In this document: positions 35,936 to 49,514 of the stretch, piece after piece
How positions within the stretch are numbered: position 1 is the first letter of the stretch
Layout of the letters: each line of letters begins with the position of its first letter
Origin: Plectrocnemia conspersa
Lineage: Eukaryota > Arthropoda > Insecta > Trichoptera > Polycentropodidae
Reading direction: 5' to 3'
DNA length: 64,000 nt
Assembly: GCA_009617715.1 (NCBI GenBank)
Contig: VTFK01000006.1
Coordinates: 1,364,001 to 1,428,000 of the forward strand
Position numbers and translations under genes: made by a program
Notes under the pieces: model-generated
What the model saw: the letters and a program-made list of their open reading frames with translations, nothing else
Databases searched by the model: none
What the model was told of the DNA's origin: nothing

Positions 35936-38080
35936 AACTTTTTGTAACGAATCTACTTGAAAAATGTAATTTATAATTGTACATAAATAAATCTTTTTTT
36001 TAAATAAATAGCAAAATACACGTATATATTTTATTATTTAAATTTATGAAAATATAATTTAGCTTATTAATTATTCGTACCGGAATCACTGATAGCTTAA
36101 TAAAAAAAATTCATGGAATTTTAACTAGAATTCTATCCAATGACACTTACCTTCTTTTCAGAATTTGCCGAAAATGTGTCATTGCATTGTCAATGAACAG
36201 ATTCATGGCTCTCTTTGCTACGGTCTTACTTGAGTAATGCTTTTACACGAAAGCTTATCCATAGTAAAGACTCGTTTAAGAAAGGTATATACGCAACCGA
36301 TTCACTCGCGTAGGGCAGTAAAATGTAGTAAAACAGACGTTAATATTATTTTATCACAAAATGCGAAACAACAATTAATATAGTGACATTTCATTCTTAT
36401 AAAAATTATGCGAGTTTTGAGGTCGGTTTTGCCGTTTCAGACTTTGTTTCTTTGTAATATTCGTATAGATAGAGCCGGCCGCTCGCTCCATCAAAACTCT
36501 ATCGGCAATTTTGCGGGACCCTTGGAACCCTTTGTATAAAAACAACAACCAGAACAACTTGAATGTATCGTTTTTATGAATCATTCTTAAATGTTTGTCA
36601 TCGTCGCAATAAATAAAGAAAATACACAAAAAACTTTGGTTTCTTCTGTAGTCTGTTTCTAAAATAATAGGCTTTTCAAATTTCAACATAGATTGATTGT
36701 TAGCTTCGAAAACTATTTATGTCGAGTCCCTTTTTGAAATTAGAAATATTTTTACCGAGGAATAAATTTATTAATGTCTAATTAGAGTATGAATAAACTC
36801 TTAAACTAGTCAATGCATGCCCTACCTATACGAACGTAGTTAAAGTATTCACAAACATAAAAACAATCACGCGTTTTCTCAAAGGATAGTCAGACATCAG
36901 ATCTTCAACGCTGTGTCACATCGTATTATATGGCCGAACTGTTTCTAAAACATAAAATGGCTGCTTCATTTAAAACACCGCATCTGGCAGTAGCATTTCT
37001 AATATCAGTGTTGCCAGACACCAAATTTAATGATGAACGATTTCTTTACGAATCACTGAAAACTTGAATTTTGTATTAATTACGTATTTTAGTTTTTTTT
37101 TTAAATATTACAACGCAAAAAAAATTATACGATTTATTTAGTCGAGTAGCGAAAATTTTTACCATATTTCGTAAAAGTAATATTTTTATTTGCATAAAGT
37201 GCCAGAAAACCTAGAAGTTTCGTACCAATTCTGTAATTCCAATGATAACAACCCACGGCTCGTCAGTTGTTTAAATGCAGCCCGCAGAGGTTGTTCAATT
37301 AGCTAAATTGAAAAACATTTTCAATCAACACAATGTATGAATCTATTAAATGACTTGAAAAAACCACTGTATGTTTGTAATATACATAGGTGATATGTAT
37401 AATAAGTTCAATAAAAATGGGCTTATTTTTTTAGATACTTAAAAGACACACTTACTTAACTAAGAAAATAAATCTGTATATACGGAATATAATATCAGTG
37501 GGCATTATGGAACTTTTTTATTATTGTTTAAAAATATATATAAAGGACAATGTATAAACAAATTTAGAAAAGTGCTTGAAACTGTAGCAGATATTGCTTT
37601 TAGTGATCAGTAAAAAAAAAAAATATCATTTAAAAATCTCATATACAGTTTGAAAAAACGAATTTTCTAGTTTAAATTAATTTCTCTGGTTTGTGATAAG
37701 AGTTGTGTTATCAAGCATCTTGTTATCAAGCAATACACATCTTGTTCTCTACCTAATTAAAATAAATTTATATTTTAACGTTATTGTATAATATAATCCT
37801 TAGTTTATATGATATATACATATGTATCTTTAGTTTTATTAAAATATATGTATAGATAATTAAAAACTGTTTAATATCGATTAAATATTCCAATTTAAGA
37901 GATCGTGGGAATACCGATATTTGTAATTTCGCTGAAATGTTTACCTATTTTACTAAAAATTTCTGTAATTGTCAATAAATATTGATTTTCAGGAAATATT
38001 CATACTAGGAAAACCAAATCTGAAATGATTGATCGAAATTATTATTATATAAAAATTACCAATCTTCCAGAAGAGAAATA
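35936..38080. other. AT-rich intergenic with one promoter-like motif cluster
   Basis: 36945-37025 holds AAAATGGCTGC (YY1/Pho-like GCCAT core) and CAGTGTTGCCAGACA (37006-37020). The 104-aa open frame on the - strand at 36375-36689 has no domain I recognise. The remainder is AT-rich. Confidence 0.35.
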
Positions 38081-38089
38081 TAAAAACAC

Positions 38090-38165
38090 TAGGGTTCATA
38101 TGGGATTCAAACCTAAGGCTAAGGTAAAAGTCACCGACTTATATCACTTCACAGCTTCCTGAATT
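38090..38165 (-). mobile_element. tRNA-derived SINE head
   Basis: On the - strand: GTGATATAAGTCGGTGAC (A-box-like) followed 30 nt later by AGGTTTGAATCCC (B-box). It matches the head at 43222-43300, and two more degraded copies lie at 56181-56245 and 56865-56945. Confidence 0.55.
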
Positions 38166-38217
38166 GTAGTGACCATTAGGTCAGGGAGGGAAAAAAGCTA
38201 ATAAGACAATTTTTTAT

Positions 38218-38400
38218 TGGCCAACACGTTCCTCTGATTTTGCTTTGTGAGAATATTTAAAAGAGCGAGTGTTTGTCAATAAGCCTCGATCTCTTCTTTG
38301 AGCTGAAGAACAATATTCGTGGAAAAATCCGCTCGATAGAGACAGGTATTTTACCTGTATTATAGTTATGGAGAGTATCGTTGAAAGAGCTCACGTTCGA
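38218..38400 (+). pseudogene. Tc1/mariner-type transposase C-terminal relic
   Basis: In shifting frames: WPTRSSDF, then EYLKERVFVNKPRSL, then ELKNNIRGKIRSIETGI. This is the block after the last catalytic aspartate of insect mariner-like transposases (LxxY/V-K-NKP-L-ELK-NI). At least two frameshifts: dead. Confidence 0.55.
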
Positions 38401-39179
38401 ATGATGTGTATGTAATATATGTAGAATATCATGTTCAATATAAATACAAACATTAAATGATTATCTCCCGTCCTGTATTAATTTCTTAAAGCCGAGCATT
38501 TAAGTTATATTTAATTCAGCGATTGTAGGCTTTATAATATTGGCCGGTTTGCCAACCCCTGGCTATTTAAACACTTGCCTTCACCATGACAATGAATGAG
38601 TCACAAGAACGGAAAGAAATATACTTGAGTGATAAATGTTTTTTTCCTAGTCAATTTGATGTCGCAATCTCACGAGCAGAGCGTCCAAAACATAAATATA
38701 AATAATTCAACAAAAACCGTTGTCTTAGTTTAACTATTGATACAAACTGCAAGATTGAAAAGGAAATAGAAGAATCATGTTGATTGAGTCTTGAGTATAT
38801 TTATCAATTCCAGTAAGTCACTTTCTTTCACTTTAAATAGAGCAAAGATTTAATTTAAATGTTAAGTATTGTAACAGCAGTTTGTATTGCATTGACAAGT
38901 TAGTCATGTGAACTAAATTACAAATAAAAATTAAAATAGCCATTTAAAATTCAAAGTCAACACTATTTAAATGTAAGATTTTTGTGTTGTTTTATTCGTA
39001 TTATTTTCTTTAAAAAAATCTAATTGCATTAAATAGTAGGTATATAAATTTTTTTCTTCAACTATACTAATATGTTTTTCTAATGCTTAGAAAATGTCAA
39101 GAAAAACACTTTAATTAAAATTTCTGGCTAGGTGTTGCAGTCAGTTAGTTTATTATATAAAATATATCATCTACCAAAA

Positions 39180-39345
39180 AACATCTAGGTGTCAGTATCG
39201 GGCGGCGAAGTTGTATTGACGAATTTTATGGTTGTCGGTCTGAGTCTTGTTATTAACTATTTGCCAACGGGATATCAAGTAACTCTTTGTGAAAATTTAT
39301 ATTTTCAAAGCCCCACGTTGGGCGACCGTCCGATAATTACAAAAT
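39180..39345 (-). mobile_element. LTR-retrotransposon fragment with primer-binding-site-like end
   Basis: On the - strand, TAATTATCGGACGGTCGCCC and then AACGTGGGGCT resemble the LTR end plus PBS region of insect LTR elements. The first part recurs at 34238-34260. No coding part retained. Confidence 0.3.
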
Positions 39346-39714
39346 ATAATTCAAGTGTTTTTATCTAGACGAGTTTTGAAGCTTATGAAAGAACTAGTTT
39401 TTGTAGTAATTTATAGCTTTCAAAAATCTGCGTGGCTATTGTGCAATTCTGGGTATTCTGCCGATGTTGTTGTAAACCAAACCATTGTCCCCCACAAAAG
39501 TTTGAATTGATGAAAATATAATTAACACATTCATATTTTATGGTAATAATCTATTAAAATACCTAAATTTACCTTAAAATTTTACGACTGTGTGATTACA
39601 AAATTAAATATGTTAAGGCACGTTTGTTAAAACTCGAATAAAAAAAATCAACTGGGATAAATGATACGAGAAACCTGATTCAGGGATCTCACTGAGAAAA
39701 AACTGTTTTATCAC

Positions 39715-39850
39715 AAACCAAAAAAACGCTTATGTACAACACCCTCATACTAACATACTGTTGCTCTGAATAGAGCAACAGATACAGTACTCCCTACAAA
39801 ATTCAAGTCATACAGAATATAATAATATAATTTTGACTCCGATCCATCAA
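39715..39850 (+). pseudogene. Jockey-like RT C-terminal fragment
   Basis: KKTLMYNTLILTYC, a stop, and then in another place KIQVIQNI. Spacing and residues fit the region after the catalytic domain of jockey-type polymerases (L-Y-x-x-I-x-P ... K-Q-x-x-N). Short and broken. Confidence 0.4.
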
Positions 39851-41862
39851 ACGAAAAACTAGTACAAAGCAATATCTCGAACTCATCACAACAAACTAAT
39901 TAGCTAAGTATATGAGATTATGGTAAAACATTACTAAAAGTTATAAAGTTACTGTTATTGTTAAATATATGTATATATATAATATATCTTGTCTGATTTT
40001 TAGTTTTAAGTTTTTATAATCTTGTAAAAGGGATTTACATGTTACCCCTTACTCAATTGTATATGTTTGTTATAAACGAGCACTGAATATAGCTACAATG
40101 TAAATTATACTTTTTAAATTTAAGAGTGCTACGACTAGGTAACCATATAATTAAATATCCGCTACAAAAAGTAGCTATTATTGCTTTTGCTCCGATTCAT
40201 TTTGGACCAGTCGAAATATTTATTTTTCCGGTTGTCTTCTACTATCGATCGTAATCACGCAATTACTACAACACTTGTCATTGTCGCTGCTAAAAGAAAT
40301 CATCACCGCTTCTTTTTAATTAAAAATATTTTTATTTTATATTACATATATTAATCAAATAAATTAATAAGAAATATACATAAATTAAAATATTTTTTTC
40401 TAATTCTATTAATTAAAATAATATCTTAATATTTAAAGTGTTCTCAAATATAATAATAATATAATCAGTCTATAAATATTTTTGAATTATAATAGTTAAG
40501 GTAAAACTAACATTAGAAAATATATACAAGCTTTATGTTCACTTTAAATCAAATTGAAAATATAACCTAAAACTGAAATAATTACATAGATACTCCATCT
40601 ATTTCACGCAATTCTAACATACTTTGCTGTTGCTCATCAAGGAGAAATGTCGCCAGAGCTATTTTCTTTGCGTTGGCTCAGTTCCAAAAATAAGCGAAAA
40701 GTTAAAAAAAATACCCTCAAAAACACTAAGTTTTATAAAAAAATTGTGTTGAAAATTAAATCTGTTTTATGCAAATAAATAATTAAAAAATAATGTAAAT
40801 TAACACAATTAATTTAATAGTGATATTGCGGATTTAATATATTAATCATATAATGAAAAGGCAAACAGATCCGCATTAAGCATAGACCAATTGAGGGCAA
40901 TCTTTGGACGAAATATTAAGCACTTAAAATCATACATTTTAAGTTAGTTTGTTTCTTATTGCTACAATGTTAAGTTATTTTATTTTTTGTTTAAATTCAT
41001 AATGCACAACTCTTATTATTGCCCATTTTTAAATGGTAATTTTGAATTACGTAGATTTTTCCTTAATGCTCCCAGAAACGATTTTCATTGACCTACATAC
41101 ATATGTAGGTACCTCATAGTTTATTTAAATTTAACCAAAACTTCCTTAAATTTATCAATTAAAATTTTCTTCAATATTTTTTTTAAATAGATTCACATTG
41201 TCTTATTTGTCTTATTTTACCACTGTAAAACATATAAAAATAAATCAAAACAAATTACATAACAAAAATGTAGTACAAAACGAGTAAATCTATTTATATA
41301 ATATTAAATAATTCAGTTTCTTCAAATATTTCCAGCAAATTTATATTAGTATTTATAATAAATGTATAATAATTAACATAAAACCGTTTCCACATCCCAA
41401 AGTTTCTAATTTTTTCATTTTTGAGTATGCTGCGGGGAAACGAACCCGTGTCCTTTAAGTTCGCAGTCAACGCCTTACGAATCTTTTTAGACAATAAAAT
41501 AATAATTTAGCAATTAATACATATCTTATAAAAATACTATGATGTTAAAACATTACGGTCCGTTCACGCGTTTTCGCGTGATAGCGAAACTTCGCACGTT
41601 TTCAGTGGATAAAAATAATATAACGTAAGCTTGTAAAAATATCGTACGAATGTAATGAAGATTTTTTTTATCTGAGACGGCAATTAATACATTTATAATT
41701 ATTTTGGTAACGAAAACAAATGTCCCCTTTGGTCAAAACATCATTATATACATTCAAAATTCTTATGAAAATAGCTGACTTTAATGTGTTAAAAGGATTG
41801 AGAATATATATATGAAACAACTTGAATCTCATCCATATTTAAGCATTTATCCCTAAAAACTG
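39851..41862. other. AT-rich intergenic, mostly featureless
   Basis: 40590-40690 (- strand) has a short open peptide LDEQQQSMLELREIDGVSM with a stop. 41410-41490 has a tRNA-like fragment (GGGAAACGAACCCG). No gene supported. Confidence 0.35.
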
Positions 41863-42063
41863 TCAGCATGGAATTATTTTGGCTGCCGAAAGAATCCATT
41901 GGCAACTTCCATTTTTATCTGACAAATGCTGTTTAAAGAGAACGAACAATAGGGAATCGCTATGAGCAAGGTTGGGTCTATACAGGGGATGCTTGAATAC
42001 TTGAAATTTGATCTTAATTGTATATAATAAGTTTTTTAAACTGAAATTCAGTGAGCAGGACAC
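41863..42063 (-). pseudogene. Mariner-like transposase fragment
   Basis: Translation on the - strand contains KHPLYRPNLAHSDSLLFVLF and KQHLSD, clearly the mariner HP-YSPDLAPSD-LF block. The catalytic aspartate positions read N and D here (PNLAHSD), one being altered. Only about 66 codons remain. Confidence 0.7.
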
Positions 42064-42577
42064 ATTGTATATTACAGAAAACCCGAAAATATAATTACCT
42101 GTCCATCCTTTAGAGATTTTTTTATTAAATTATAGACAGCTCGACGTGATGAGAGTTTCTTTGTGAATTTCCTTCGCTGATAGTCTTTTTTAATAATAAT
42201 AATAATAAATATATCAAAGCATTGCTTGATAATAGTACTCATTGAGAAGCGCCATTATCTTTCATATATATTTCTCCATTTTGCTCTTATGATACCTGTA
42301 TTGAGCTGCTATTTAACTAATATTTTGAATCGTCTTGTTAAAAAATAGTAGGTTTTTAGTTCAATTTTAAATGTATTTACCGAAAGATACAAAATGCGTA
42401 TCTCTTAGTTAAGTACATCTCTCAAATGCGATCTGGATCATGTTTCAAGATCGAATAAAAAATATTGGATTCCATTTTAGACCTGTTAATTCATTCCAAA
42501 GGTATTAGTTGTTCGATATAATTTATTACGCACTTTACATTTCTTTCATTGTACATAACTCGTTCTAAAACATCAAG

Positions 42578-43040
42578 GGCCGATCACCGCGTGATGTGAA
42601 AGTACACGACGGAACTGCCTCAGATCAGATCGAGTGGAAATGCCTTTGGGGAAGCTCACATCCTGTGGCTGAAAAACGAAAACCTAAAATAATTTACAAA
42701 TGAATGTTCTAATATTCTAACCCTTTTTCGCGGTACAGAACCCCGGGAATTATTTTTAGAGAAGCAAGAGTTTTGTGATCGATTAAAACTAGGTGAACGT
42801 ACCGGGTTTATATAACTACACATACATACAAACTCGCATAGATATACGATCCGTAATGTATGAATGTGTAGTCGAACATTACAATTAGCGTCGTTATTCG
42901 AGTGTTTTAATTTCAGTTTTGAAAAAGCCTAAATGAAAATGGAGTCGCGCAAACGCAAGATATTTCGAGCCAAACAAAGGATCGTCGCAGTGTTGCCAGA
43001 CGCGCGATCGTTTCCTGTCAAACACGTAACGAACGCGTAA
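42578..43040. promoter_or_regulatory. Moderately GC-rich patches with the recurrent TGTTGCCA motif
   Basis: CAGTGTTGCCAGACG (42988-43002) is the same word, to 13 bases, as at 37006. The surrounding sequence (GCGCGATCG, ACGAACGCG) is CG-rich. No gene. Confidence 0.35.
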
Positions 43041-43221
43041 AACCAGGACGCTTACAAATCCGATTTTCTTTTTTGAATCAGCAATTTTAATCCCCCCTCT
43101 TTTATTTAATTACGTACAAACCATTACGCGTATAATTATTATTGAAAATGCGTCCATTTAAATCTGCAATAAAATATAACAAGACGGTATTAAAAAAATC
43201 TGATTGATGAATAGAATAAAC

Positions 43222-43300
43222 AGCGGCACGACAGAACAGTGGTATAAGTCGGTGACTAATACTTGAAGGACATGAGGTTCGAATCCTATTTGAAGCCAAT
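43222..43300 (+). mobile_element. tRNA-derived SINE head
   Basis: A-box-like GTGGTATAAGTCGG and B-box AGGTTCGAATCC, 30 nt apart. No full cloverleaf, so not a tRNA gene. Confidence 0.6.
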
Positions 43301-46040
43301 GTTTCATAATATACATATATTGTGCCCGTATTCGTGATTTTTATAAAACAATAATATCCATCGATTATTAAAAAATTGTTTTTTATAAATTTTCTTAATC
43401 TCACGAATGAATAATCAAAATAAAATCGTGCTACATCATGCATAGTGATATATATAGAATAGAAGTTGTAATGACAGTTTTAATTAATAAAATATATATC
43501 ATTAATTCACAGACTTTGATTTCAGTATGGTGTCTCATTACTTAGTAGTTGTTGATTGTGTTAGCACGGTTGGAACACATTGGTCTAAAAATAATGAAAA
43601 GATATTTATCACTTTCATAATTTCACAATTACGCATGTTTATAGTATATTCAAGAGAATGATAAATTTTCTCGAAACTTTTATCTTTTACACGTCAGTAT
43701 AGACCCTATTAGAAGATCGTGTTTACGGTGCTTTGAAGGATCAGTGTCAACGTCTACCTTAAAAATCGTATTTCCACAATGATTTACAATAAATATCGAG
43801 CAGGATCACAGCTCAACGACTGTCGAAAGATGACTCAGGCACACGAGTTGCTATTAGTTTACCTCAGCCGTTGACCAATAAAAGTAAAATATTCATGTTA
43901 TAAATAAATTTAAATTTCTAGATAATAATTACATAATTTTAATCTGTAATAATAATATTTTTGTATAATTTTATCATCACTGTACTTTTCATCGTGTGTT
44001 AAAAAAGTATTTTAATTTTATTATTACTTTTGTCCTGCACTTTTTGTCGTGCGCATTTAACTACGTTCGCGATTTTGTCTGTACGCTTATGACGGCGCGG
44101 TTTTGTTCTGCACAAGTGACGCCACAAATAACATGTTCGTTTACTGTTTCTACAAATTGTACCCGTTTTCGAGCAACGCAAATGTTTATTTGGCTTAGTT
44201 GAAAATCTAACTCATTACCGACAAAAATAGAAGATCTTGCCTTGGGGGGTCTTAAATTATTCATATAATTTCAATTAGCAAATTAATTCTGCAGCTCCGA
44301 CCGGTTAATATTCGATTTCGCTGCGGGAATCGAACATAATGTCTTGCGTTACATATCCGGATTTGCTATACAAGTGCACTATTATGAACACTGAAGGTAA
44401 CAACTAAAAATAAAATTACAGTATAACTCATACTCTGCACTCATAAAAAATATATTGTAAAAGTGAATAAAATGTGCTTAAAAATACCGTTCATTAATTT
44501 AAAACAGTTTTTAATAATATATTTTTTATAATATATAGATATATAAAAACGAATACATGCAATGTGCAAACGTCATCCAACGTTAGTAGAAGCAAGTCTG
44601 AAGGTCGGCAACTCTCGAGATGGAGCTTTCGTCAGCGTCTGGTCGTGTATTAAATTATAAATAAAAAATGCATGAAAAAATATGTATATTAACACAAACG
44701 AGTTATCCTGGCGAAAAGTTAAAAACTCGGACGCCGTTTAGAATTTTCAGAAAAATCAAATGAAAAACTAAAGCGTTTTTATTCGATTTATAAATAGATG
44801 TTAACGTATAAAATATTATCTTTGTAATAATAATAATATATTAAGATAAATTATTTAATTAAACGTTCATATAAAAAAATATAAAATGTTAGTTTGTTTG
44901 ACAAATGATGTTTTTGCCGTAGCGCGGCAATTAGCGTCCTTGCGCGTTCTATTGAACGCTTATCGCGCGCCTTTGGCCAAAATTCAAATCGAATTTAATT
45001 ATATTTAAAAGACTAACAAGTTCATATTTATGTAAGTTTAAATTATATTATAAATAAGTAGTATATATATTTTATTGCATGATTTTATATTATAAATCAA
45101 TAAATAATTATATTTATATATGTATGTCTGAGAATTTATTGAAAATACTTGTTAAAATCATAATAAAGCTAATTGTTATGGTTATATGCGACTTGCTAAA
45201 AGCAAGTATTTGCAACGCCGACGTTATACACGCACACGTGCCGATCTCCTGTTTCGGTGGATTAGGAGCATCGCAAGTACACATTTCAAATGAACCTAAA
45301 TAACGGAATGTTCTGTCCATACACGCGACTATACAATTTTTCAAACTTACCTGACTAATATTAAGATTAAAAAAATATTTAGTAGGTGGGTGTTTTATTT
45401 TATATTAATATTTAACTGCCTTTTCTTCACCTTTATATTATTTTTTTTTTAATAAATCAGAAAAATTAAAAGCCTAAACAACGGTATCTTCGATGGACTA
45501 AATTGCTTCCTGACACATATTTGAATCAAAATAACTTCATTTTGACTTCTCATATCATGCCTGGTATTCGAATAACCTCTACTTCCTTTAGAACAAGACA
45601 GCCTAAAATAATATCTATGTTACAGATAAATCAAATATTTCCATAGTTGTATAAATGATCAGGTATTTGTTCCTTTCTTTGTGAAGTTCCAAAAGGAAAT
45701 AAAAATTAAAAAATATATTTTACCTGATTTTGGCGTCCCTTCTAAGGTGGCGCCCGGCTTAATTATTAGTTGCCAATTTGAAACAAGAACTTTTTAGAAT
45801 AATAATAAAATTAAAACTACGGAAATATTCTTACATCAAAAAAAATTTAACGATTTTTTAAATTTATTTATTTGATTTTAGTGTTTATTATAAAACGTTT
45901 TTGACCTCCTTATTTTTTTCTCTAGGATACTTTTAACGGAGCTACTTTTTATATCGCCATTTTGAAATAAGTTCGTGAATCAAACTGGCTAACAAACTTA
46001 CCCGAGAATTATACAATATCTACTTTTAAAAGGCAACGAA
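43301..46040. other. AT-rich intergenic; no gene
   Basis: 44060-44180 and 44900-45000 are slightly GC-rich. Opposing open frames at 43996-44264 and 45079-45344 are shadows without domains. 44310-44330 has a tRNA-like GGGAATCGAAC. Confidence 0.35.
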
Positions 46041-46049
46041 TTTTAATAA

Positions 46050-46520
46050 ATTTTGGGTTAGAATAAGAATTAAATCTCGGTCAGAATTATATATTTTAGG
46101 ATCAGAATAAATATCAAATGCTTAGAATAAGAGTAGCATACGGTCAGAATAAAAATATAGGAAGGTGAGAATTAAAATAATTAATTGTTATAATTATATT
46201 ATTCAAGGTCAGAATAAATACCAAATTATTATAAGAAACATAGCAAACGGTCAGATTAAAAATATAGGACGATCGTGTGAATTTTTTATATATAAATAGG
46301 AAATAAATTATTTATTTTAGAAATATTTTGTAAAATATTTCGATCGCAACAAAACTGTTAGACAGGTTAGGTGCAGGAAGCGAGCGTTGGTTGGAGCATT
46401 GAACACCCCATGAATAACTCGATGAATATATTTAATTGTATGTATGACGCGAAGGCATTCATGCGATTAACGAAGTGGGAATAACGACAGAGCGGCGACG
46501 GAGAGCACGCTTGGCTTATA
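46050..46520 (-). repeat. Inverted second copy of the composite repeat (C end plus GGTCAGAAT array)
   Basis: Read on the - strand it follows 30890-31440 closely: GCTCTGTCGTTATTCCC, TTCGCGTCATACATACAATT, GAGTTATTCATGGG, CACCTAACCTGTC, then TTATTCTGACC units. Confidence 0.7.
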
Positions 46521-47056
46521 CTGATCATCTGTCAACATAAGACTGACCTTGAGGTTAAAATACCGATCATATAATAAAATATTCTTTATAAACACTGACC
46601 AATGAACTGTAATAAATACTGACTTAACTGTAATAAATTATGTTAATTAATTGATTGATACATTTTAACTATCTGAGTTAGTTCAATTATATTTACACTA
46701 GTGAAAATATAAATGCCGAAAATATACATTCACTATAAAGTATATATTAAAACTATAACTATGTGCCAATTATTTTATTGATTCCTAATTATTTTTTTCA
46801 ACCGATCCTAAATCGACCTATAAATATGTCATATCGACCATTTTAGATACTGTGGTGTAAATGAAGAAAAAAAATTGAATATGATTTGCAGCAAACCTTT
46901 TATTGAAAATATACATCTAAATTCTAAATAGATAAAAAAACGATAAAAACGTATATTTAAGAAAAATACAAATTAAATTTTAAAAAATGCTCAATAATTG
47001 AGCTTGAAAACATTGGTACATCTCAATGGTAACTCGATTATAAAGATATACATATA

Positions 47057-47097
47057 TTTCGCTATATCTGCTTTTTTCAAGCAGATATCGCGAAATC
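47057..47097. repeat. Short near-perfect hairpin
   Basis: TTTCGCTATATCTGCTT, a 5-nt T/C loop, then AAGCAGATATCGCGAAA. About 17-bp arms with one mismatch. Not placed in any recognised gene. Confidence 0.55.
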
Positions 47098-47329
47098 ACT
47101 TTTTATATATAAATCATTTCAATACAAAGCCCTTGTTTATCTTATCTACTGCGGAAACTTCCAGCTGGAGCTCCGCAGGGAAGTTTATTCGTGCCGTTCA
47201 TCTTCATTTGATTCACTAATAATATGAATATTAATATATTAATATATGTCTTAGAGAACATTGAGATATCTACCATATTTTTTCAACTAGTCAAACTGAT
47301 TATGAAATATTCCTCATTGGGGTTTTACC

Positions 47330-47670
47330 AAGTTTTTGGACTTGTTCGCTTTATTTGACTCGCACAACGAGAGCTGCGTTTGTTTATCGCGCGCTCATCC
47401 GACTTACGTGGATTCCAAATTAATTCTGTACTTACTTGCGGTTGGCAAGAGTGTAAAAATATCATTTGGCTCCGCGTTGTGTTGGAAGACTTGGCCGCCA
47501 GCTTGTGCGTCAACGAAACGAAAGGCGGACGAGCGCAGCTGCCATTTTTTTTTCTTTTTCGAACGCTTCGACTGCGCGGGTTATCTGTCGCGATAACGAC
47601 GCCATATTGTTTATCTGTGGAAAATTCTGCACTCGACCGTAGGCTCCGATGTCTGTTTGCGATGTGACAT
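47330..47670. promoter_or_regulatory. CpG-rich island 3
   Basis: GC-rich 340 bp with TATCTGTCGCGATAACG, GACGCCATATTG (YY1/Pho-like core) and a T-run. Overlapping open frames on both strands are composition artefacts. Possible regulatory DNA. Confidence 0.35.
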
Positions 47671-47716
47671 ATGAGTATCAGAACAATTATATATAAGATT
47701 CATATGAAACGCGTAG

Positions 47717-48006
47717 GATATTAAGGGCGAACTCAACAAGGTTGCACTTTTAATAAATTTAATCATAATAACATTCCATAAATCTAGAAAAAAATATTCC
47801 AGAATAAATCTGAAAATATTTATAAAGCATAAAAAATCTTGAATTGAAGTTGCACTATGTCGGACTTTCAGAATATTAAGGGCGAACTAAAGATAAAGCG
47901 TATTATATACCCCAATCAGTGAATGAATCATGGCCGTCTTAAAACGTGTTTCTATATATTAAGAATCTATAAACATGCTTTTTTTGAGTTCGCTCTTAAT
48001 ATTCTT
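47717..48006. mobile_element. MITE-like element with inverted ends
   Basis: Left end GGATATTAAGGGCGAACTCAA (47717-47737) and right end TTGAGTTCGCTCTTAATATTC are inverted copies. A third direct copy (GAATATTAAGGGCGAACTA) lies inside at 47872-47890. About 290 bp, no coding. Short inverted ends, small size and AT-rich core fit a non-autonomous DNA transposon. Confidence 0.55.
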
Positions 48007-49289
48007 AATGTTTCATTGAGAACATAAATGAACGCAGAGTTACCAATTTAAAACATTATTGTTTCTTACGGAAGAAGCAACAGTAAAAATAGCAAAATTG
48101 TTTATAGAAAGTTTATAAGGAACAATTTGTCAAGGTGAATGACTGATTGAAACCGAAACCGAACCGAATATTATGTTTCAATTTCAGCCGAAATCGAATC
48201 CGAAACTATACTGATTACGTTAAATAAAAATAATACTAACCATTATATCTATAAGAGTGAGTCAAATGAAGTGCGATATCCCTTCAAAGCACTATTCTTA
48301 TGTAAATTGATATTGCCTTACTTATCTTGCCTTTAAAATATTGTTTTATAGAGTGATGTTGATAATTTCGTAAAACAAATATATAAGATACTAACAAAAT
48401 GAATGCTTTAAAAAGAAAAAATTTGACCAAAATGCAGGATATTCATGGAAGCGACAAAATGAAAAAAAACTGTTTCAATTTTTTTTTTTTGTAAATGAAC
48501 CAAGCTTAGCGCAGAAATTCTATTCAAGATTATAAAGTACATAAAGTCATCAAAAATGCATACTGATAGTCTATAATGTCCCTGAAGAACAAAAAAATTT
48601 GATCACAGCTAAAATAAAACAATTATATTATTAATAAAAAGTATTGTACATTAGGAGTTTATTATATAATTTAATCGAAAGTTAAGAAAATTAAATAATA
48701 AATTTATTCATTATATATGGGTGAATATAATGTAAACCTTAGAAGTGCGAAAAAATCGTAAAACTGCAGCAGTGTTACAAATAATTTTAATATTATTATA
48801 TATTAAATATTTTTTATATATAATAATATTTTTTATATTTTAATAATAATATAATAATTTTAATGACAGATGGTATGCAATAGGACGGTGCAACAGTAGC
48901 TTAAAATGGCCACCACACTCGCAACACGCATCAGAATGTCATTACTTTATTAGTAGTTAAGGAATGAAATCAAATGTTCTCCTGGATAACATTCACTCAC
49001 ACCTGGTGCTTCAGAATCGAGCAACAGCGAATAGAATAGTCATGGAGCAGCGACGTGCTGCACACCACGTTATCAATGATACTCCGTTGTTATCCGCGAC
49101 AGTTTCAAGTAGGAGGTCTGGCCTAGACTCTTACCTGGACTGTAAAATGCCTGTACTTGTTAATGAGCCACATACAACTACTGAACGAAGGTTGACTACC
49201 TACCCATCTGCATTATTTATATGATATGGACTATATATCAAGCAAAAACTATGGCAATCGTCGCTCAGTATTTCGCTCATTATGAAATA
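48007..49289. other. AT-rich intergenic; no gene
   Basis: 48150-48205 has diverged GAAACCGAAxC units. The 86-aa open frame at 48964-49224 (+) has ordinary composition but no domain I know. Confidence 0.35.
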
Positions 49290-49345
49290 CCACTTGGATC
49301 CAATATGGGTCCTCTGCTCTTTTCGCTCTTTATTAACGAATAATA
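49290..49345 (+). pseudogene. Reverse transcriptase motif fragment (PLGSNMGPLLFSLFINE)
   Basis: The translation IPLGSNMGPLLFSLFINE followed by a stop is the RT motif B region (V-PQGS-LGPLLF-L-IND) of jockey/RTE-type non-LTR elements. Only this motif is preserved. Confidence 0.65.
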
Positions 49346-49514
49346 TAAAATATTCTTTAGACTTTATCGTTTTCATGCCAGCAAATAATTATTAATCCTC
49401 GATTCTAAAATCCGGGTTATCAAAATATTTATTATCAATATTTTTAAATTGCGTGTTTAAAACTTTGGGTCTCTTGTCAATCTGCCCCTCGTGCTTTTCA
49501 TGACTCTGCTGTGA

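Noticed and set aside
43222..43300. Possible tRNA gene
   Set aside because: A- and B-box-like words are present but no acceptor stem or anticodon arm pairs; other degraded copies show it is a SINE head.
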